Below, piece after piece: positions 58,978-64,000 of a stretch of DNA of 64,000 nucleotides. The position numbers and the translations under genes are program-made. Within the stretch, counting starts at the first letter, position 1, and the number at the start of each line of letters is the position of its first letter. This DNA is from Oscheius onirici (lineage: Eukaryota > Nematoda > Chromadorea > Rhabditida > Rhabditidae), in contig OW051468.1 of the NCBI GenBank assembly GCA_932521025.1, positions 3,100,064 to 3,164,063 of the forward strand, in the 5' to 3' direction. A model generated the notes under the pieces. The model worked only from the letters and a program-made list of their open reading frames with translations, was not told the origin of the DNA and made no database searches.

Positions 58978-60698
58978 TACAAATGCTACTTCAACAAAAT
59001 AAATATGTACAAACCATGACTGCCTCCTCTTTTGACGATGTTTTGTCTTTAGCCGAGAGGCATTTCTCTCTTTCTTTTCCACTGTTCAAAGACATGGAAG
59101 CTTTTCACAATATGAGTCAGCCAGGACGACCCGATCGGCGCCAGATCGACTGGACAAGGTCATTCGAAAAGTAGCTCTGATGTCTTCCGGTGTAAAGAGA
59201 ATCGTTTGAACACAGCTCTGGAAGCACTTGTTGACTAAAAGTCCATCTTGAAAATGAACTTCTTCCTTCTTTTTCTACTGAAACATCAGTGTTCACAAAT
59301 GTAAAGGTGCGGCCGGGAAGAAAAGAAGAGAAACAGTCCCCTGACAGTCTTTTCACTGCCTTCTCCGAAGAACCATTCGGGTCAACCCGTGATGATTCTG
59401 AGTCACAGTAATTCGTCAAGACCACACCCACTCTCTTACGAACTCCTTCCGCGTTCATTTTGCCTGTCTCTCTCCCAATGAACACGATCAGAGACAAGTC
59501 GATTGTGTTGGGGAGAAAGACCCGGTTTCTTCTCCTTCTACCCACTCTCTCTATCAGCCTATCACTAATTCTCCCTCTGTCTTTCGACACACACGGTGTG
59601 ACGGTGCGCAATTGACACCCCGTCAGGATTTATTACCTTGTCTTTTTGGATATGTCCAGGGGGATTTTGCACTCTCTTTTTTTAGATGTTTAGTGCTTTG
59701 AGACTGACAAATGTCAGACGCAAGCTACAAAGATACCTATTCTTTCCCGTACGTCTACCAGTCTGGTTAACGCTCATTCGGAGCTTCTACTTTTCACTCA
59801 GGTCACTTATTTTTAGACAGTTTCCATGCTTGTCTTCTTCTAACTTGTTTCAACAGTTGCGAAGGATCTGTTCTGGTCTTGGTAAAAGTTTGTACAAGCA
59901 AGAACACAAGAATGGATATGAGTCAAGAAATATTTTGCAAAGTTTCGCTGTACTGAGGACAGCCGAATAAACCTATCACGTCTTCCAGTTTGGATTCGAA
60001 GTATTGAGCTTCAACATTGTCTGGAAATAGACTGACTTACTTTTTGAAGAACTCCCTGCTCTTGTTCTAACAACGTGAATCAAATTTGATGTCAAGGTTC
60101 CATCTTTTGTTCTCTTCTCTGGTTTTCGCTCTTAAGTCTCGTCTTTTACAAAGTAATCCCATCATTCTTTTCCCATCTTAAAGTTTCTTTTTTTCCAAAG
60201 TTCGGACTATTGTCGACCTTGGCGCAACAGAAAGAGAGGACTATTGATGATCGGGATACAAGGTGATAAAACAGCAGGCGCAGAGAGCTTGTTTTGGTGT
60301 TTTCGTCTCCAATTTTGATTCTGAACATTCGTTGAGGAAATTTGGATCTATCTTTTTTTGAATAGTTGCCTGATGAAAAGTTAAATCTTTCAATATACCC
60401 TGTGCTCAACTGAAAAGGCATTATGAACTGTACAAAACTTCTTCCGTATATGAATATCAAATATCTGAATCGAGTTTGTTACTGTTAGTGGAAGCACAGT
60501 GTTCTTGTCAGATCCTTGTCATTCCAGTTTTTAGATGCTACCTAAAAAGTCGCACTCTCCCGTGGTTGTTCAGAATTGACTTTTTCTTCTTCTTCACCTT
60601 AGCGACACATCATTCATTCTGTTGAGGCAAAAAAACTCCTTTCAGTTTTCAGAATTGTTCTTAGCGTTCCTTTCCAGACAGAATACCACAGTTCCTAG
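58978..60698. other. Long intergenic region, no gene supported
   Basis: About 1.7 kb after the broken paralogue. Frames at 59017-59174 (plus) and 59117-59611 (minus) are open but without recognised homology, splice context or consistent codon bias. Rest is AT-rich; the end holds the promoter of the tail-anchored gene. Confidence 0.4.
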
Positions 60699-62411
60699 AT
60701 GATCAACGTGTTCAATTCGCCAATCGAGGCTTCGTCCCTCGACGAGTTCCACAAGGAGCGTGGAGACAAGAAAGACACCGTATTTGGTTCAGAGGTTTGT
60801 ATGTCTTCTCTTTTTAAAAGATTTTGTTTGAGTCGAAACTAGAGATACTTACAATCAGATTCTTTTCGTTCGCATCTTCAAAATATACCTTTTTAAACTG
60901 TCTGGTCTCATACGTTCGGTGAGAGTAGACATGTGCGCTTGGACCGGCTGGGAAAAAATTGCCTCCAATGCGGCGGGCAAAAAAAATTCAGCACGCTATT
61001 TTTCTGTTTTTTTTGAGTTTCCCCAGTATTTTGAACAAATACCAGCTAGTACAGAAAAAAAGGAAGATGAATCCGCAAAGAAAATTGAAATTTCGTAAGA
61101 AAAACACGAATTTTGTCGTTTTTTCGCGAATTTCGTCTTATTTTTCGTTTCTCTTTGCGGATTTGTCTTTTTTTGCTTAACTTTTTTTCTGTGCTAGTCG
61201 GTATTTGTTCACAATGACTGGGGAAACTCAAAAAACCCAGAAAAAAAGCGTGCTGAATTTTTTTTTGCCCGCCGCATTGGAGGTAATTTTTTTCCCAGCC
61301 GGTCCAAGCGCACATGTCTAGGTGAGAGAAAGTAAAGACCAAAAAGTTTAGGTCCAGAAACGAAAACCTCAAGTAGAATATATGGAGGATGGAAGGAAGA
61401 AAATAGACGGCAAAGTCGAGACGAACAGCACGCCGAATACACTCTGGACGACGACGATAACGCGGGGAGTAGCTAATGAGTGGAGAAATCAGGCCGAGGG
61501 AACGACGAGGCTCGAAAGAGCCCGAAAATATGGTCTGTTCTTATTTACTTTTCTTCCCTTTTGGAGGGAAAATCCCTCTTGTTCCAGGCGTATATCTGAT
61601 GCTTTTCCTCGCTAAGAAAAACCCCAGCAGGTTCTCAAATTACTAGGCCAAGAGAGAACAATTCGTTTGGCTGTCTTACTTACTTTGATACTATCAAACT
61701 TTCACGTTTTTGCAAGCTGGAAATAAGAAATGTTGTCTTTTGGCATACTGGAGTCGTCATGGACGGACCTCGGCGTCCTGTCAAATTTGTTCTTCGTAGA
61801 ACATTTATTTTTTTCATAGGAAGAGTTTTGTCTTAACCTGGAAAGGTCAGGAAAACACAAATCACGCAGTGCTCTATCAAACATCCAAAAACCGAAGAGT
61901 GCACATTTTATCCAGTGAAGTTTCCTCTTATTGAGCTCGTGATACTGATAGTTTATAAGAACTTACTGTTCTTCCAGTCATATCAGACATTTTTATCGCT
62001 CTGAAACCTTCGAGACGAGTCTTTCGGTAGAGAGTCGAAAGCGGAGACTTTTCTCTGAAAATCTTTGAAGGATGTCCTATCTTCTGCAAGAGCACCATGT
62101 TATGCTAAAAAGCTGCATTTTCCACACAGAAAAAAGAAAGACGGAAGTTTATTTGCCCTAAAGACATTCCAACTGCTGCGGAGATCTAAAGCAGACTCCA
62201 TCAGCATATTCAGGCCACCAATCCGTTGATGTTTCTTTTTCTTACCATACTGTTACAAAAAAAAACAATAATTGCAGTGCAAGCTCTCTCCTACGACTGT
62301 CGCCTGCAGCTCCATCGGACAGTCCGTAGTTACGGCACGCCGCTTCTGCTAGTCGCCAATCTCGTGCTCTTTGTCATTGTTCTGTACATGTTCAAAATCA
62401 TCGTCTGGTAG
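60699..62411 (+). CDS. Tail-anchored single-pass membrane protein, unknown
   Basis: Three exons in phase: 60699-60794, 61352-61532, 62278-62411; 136 residues. I do not recognise the family. The N-terminal 110 residues are hydrophilic (SSLDEFHKERGDKKDTVFGS, QVEYMEDGRKKIDGKVE, EWRNQAEGTTRLERARKY), then a single C-terminal hydrophobic segment LLLVANLVLFVIVLYMFKII ends two residues before the stop, so it should be a tail-anchored protein with its N-terminus in the cytosol. The arrangement (short coiled/charged body plus C-terminal anchor) recalls SNARE-like or ER adaptor proteins, but no SNARE heptad pattern is clear. Intron 1 holds a 395-bp palindromic MITE; intron 2 is 745 bp with nothing recognised in it. 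Confidence 0.72.
60926..61320. mobile_element. 395-bp palindromic MITE with 8-bp target duplication
   Basis: Near-perfect inverted repeat with ends TAGACATGTGCGCTTGGACC and complement, inner GCCTCCAATGCGGCGGGCAA and complement, centre near 61125. Flanked by GGTGAGAG at 60918-60925 and 61321-61328. No open frame. The end sequence shares ATGTGCG with the hAT MITE at 26318. It occupies most of intron 1 of the tail-anchored gene. Confidence 0.88.
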
Positions 62412-62841
62412 ATTGCCTCTCTTCAATCTTTATTTCTCAATATCAGAATTAATAAATTATATCAAACTGGGCTGAAGGAACTGTGTGAGTGCTGTGCCTT
62501 TTCTACAGGTCTGTTAGGAACCGGTTGGATGCACAACCGTGTGGAAACCAAAAGATATGGAAAGTTATGCTACACAATTTTCAGACGACGGGGAAAGCGC
62601 TGGATTCGAACCGGGCTGTGTTTTTAAGATTGTATGATCAATATCTTGTTTTTCGCTAGATAACGAGACAAACCCCCACAATTTCTTAGAGGATGGACCG
62701 TATATGAGAGTGCCGTGTGTGTGAGTTTCACTAGAAAGAGACAAAAGTAGAGACGAGATAGCTTTGTATATAAGCGATAAAGATATACGCGAGAGAGAAG
62801 TCACAATCGGAGGAGGCGCGAAGCGAGAAAATAAACGGATT
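62412..62841. other. Convergent intergenic region with a tRNA-like patch
   Basis: 430 bp between the tail-anchored gene (+) and sur-6 (-). On the minus strand a B-box-like CGGTTCGAATCC lies at about 62602-62613, with a weakly tRNA-like stretch upstream (to about 62665), but stems do not pair and it is not called as a tRNA gene. An AATAAATTA stretch at about 62448 may serve the upstream gene's poly(A) site. Confidence 0.45.
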
Positions 62842-64000
62842 TTAGTTGTCACTGAAGATGTAGAGATTGTTCGTGGCGGCCAGGGCGATGATGTTCTCCT
62901 GCGGATGCCATGCTGTGTGCAGAATTTTCTTGTTGAAGTCCATCGCGTCCGGAGCCAACTCAGTCTCGTCGTCTTGGCCGCGACCCGTCACCTCAAATAA
63001 TTTCGGCTATTTTGGGGTTAAAATTGTTTGTGAAAATAATGAAGAAGAAAAAAAACTTTAAATCTTGAAGACTTACATCTCGTTTTCTGGTCTTTCCACC
63101 TGTGGCAATTTTTCTCGTGCGCAGCGACGTGTGCGGCTCTTGTGGTCTTGCCTCCCACGTCTTCGGCTCCGCATTTCCTCGGGAATAGGTACGGAACAGA
63201 TTGTGGTACGAGCCGGTCAGAATGTGTCTGGAAAAGCCAAAATGATGGTGATAATTTTGTTGCAGATTGTCTGCCTAACGTTTTGCCGAACTATACAGTT
63301 CTTGAATGCTGTTCGTTCAACCCAAAAGGATTGGATACTCAGCGGAGATTATGCCAGTTTTACCCGAACATTGCGTTATAAAACGGCCGCTAGGTCCAGC
63401 AAGACACTGAACAGACTATAGCGCTACAACTAGTTTTATACGCTCAGGACGAAATTATCGAAAACGAGAAATTCAAATTTTTCGAATCTTGCAAATTTTT
63501 TCAATAATTCCGAAATAAATTCTGAAACTCACTTATCGTCTCCGCTCCATCCGCACTCGAATTTGTCGAAAATAGAGTCGTTCTCGTAGAGAGCACATAA
63601 TTTTGTCCTGAGATGATCGTGAACGGGATACGTCTCCACCGGTCTGCTCTCCATGTTCAGATCCCAAACCTGAAGATATTTTGTCCATAAAGGCAAGAAC
63701 AATAGTTACCTTGACAGTGAGGTAGTCCCTAGTAAGTAAATAGCGTCCGTTGTGCGAAAACTTGATGTCCGAGACGCTGGCGATGATTTCTGAGAAGAAG
63801 GAGCGCGAATTCGGGTCCTCGGCTTCCTCGTAGATTTTCGCGTGGGCGTCACAGAGTGCACGATCCCGCATGTCGCAGAGACGAATAGAGCCCTTGCTGG
63901 ACGAGTAGACGAACCAATTACATTGATCCGGATGGAATTCGGCCGCCGTGATCACTTCCGTGAGCTCCTCCATATTCGAAGGCTTGATATCGACAATATC
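62842..64000 (-). CDS. sur-6: PP2A B55 regulatory subunit (SUR-6), C-terminal part
   Basis: WD40 regulatory subunit that directs protein phosphatase 2A to substrates; in worms SUR-6 acts in Ras signalling and centriole assembly. The N-terminal part lies beyond base 64000. Exons here: 63710-64000 (partial), 63533-63669, 63077-63227, 62842-63006, in phase. Read: [105 protein letters not shown], and the C-terminal [20 protein letters not shown] ending NNLYIFSDN, matching the human B55 order block by block. A short insert ([17 protein letters not shown]) replaces the human KKDEISVD segment. Confidence 0.96.

Noticed and set aside
59117-59611. Minus-strand ORF of 164 codons
   Set aside because: No recognised domain, low-complexity basic content and no neighbouring exon; treated as chance.
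62550-62665. tRNA gene near 62.6 kb
   Set aside because: Only a B-box-like sequence; stems do not form a cloverleaf.

Overview
This window is nuclear DNA of a nematode, most probably a free-living rhabditid. The evidence is short introns (mostly 34-60 bp) ending in TTTCAG, genes packed tightly on both strands, start codons lying just after TTTCAG acceptors (as expected for spliced-leader trans-splicing), worm-type orthologues (mog-5, fntb-1, cdk-9, sacy-1, sur-6), a serpentine receptor of srg type, and nematode-style kinase families. It is not a prokaryotic or organellar sequence. Exon models below were built by hand from frame continuity and GT/GC...AG sites; for nearly all of them the exon lengths sum to a whole number of codons.

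Layout. 1-9.6 kb: DHX8/PRP22-type splicing helicase mog-5 (partial, -), farnesyltransferase beta fntb-1 (-), an unknown acidic secreted protein (+), a TTP-like CCCH protein (-), ribosomal protein eL43 (+), remnants of two RTE-like LINEs, and tubulin cofactor A (-). 9.9-16.9 kb: a 336-bp palindrome, cdk-9 (-), a tRNA-derived SINE with a 30-bp repeat tail, sacy-1/DDX41 (+) and, convergent with it, a small Sp-family zinc-finger factor (-). 17.2-23.5 kb: an unknown nuclear-type gene (-) whose 4.8-kb intron holds a 3-kb dead RTE LINE with an 11-bp target-site duplication, plus tRNA-like fragments. 24-31.5 kb: a 12-exon gene ending in three Gag-like zinc knuckles, then a WW-domain coiled-coil protein (both +).

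32-45 kb: an unknown nematode gene family member, a small secreted/membrane protein, then a cluster of a TSSK-like kinase, a CPEB protein, a CK1/TTBK-like kinase, an SH2 tyrosine kinase of Fer type and a small basic protein. These families are typical of nematode spermatogenesis, so the block may be germline-expressed (inference). NAPE-PLD (-) follows. 47-57 kb: a second SINE copy, insulin-degrading enzyme (+), an srg receptor pseudogene (+) tail-to-tail with an apparently intact srg gene (-), and a mitochondrial-type ACBP/enoyl-CoA isomerase (-). 57-64 kb: a broken paralogue of the 32-33 kb gene, a tail-anchored membrane protein (+) carrying a 395-bp palindromic MITE in intron 1, and the C-terminal part of the PP2A B55 subunit sur-6 (-).

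No CRISPR array, operon of bacterial type or intact functional tRNA/rRNA gene was seen. The most unusual content is the set of small mobile elements with readable insertion footprints (8-bp, 9-bp, 11-bp and TA duplications), the Gag-like host gene, two GC-AG introns, a 22-nt microexon, and a nematode-restricted paralogue pair of which one copy carries a Trp-to-stop change.
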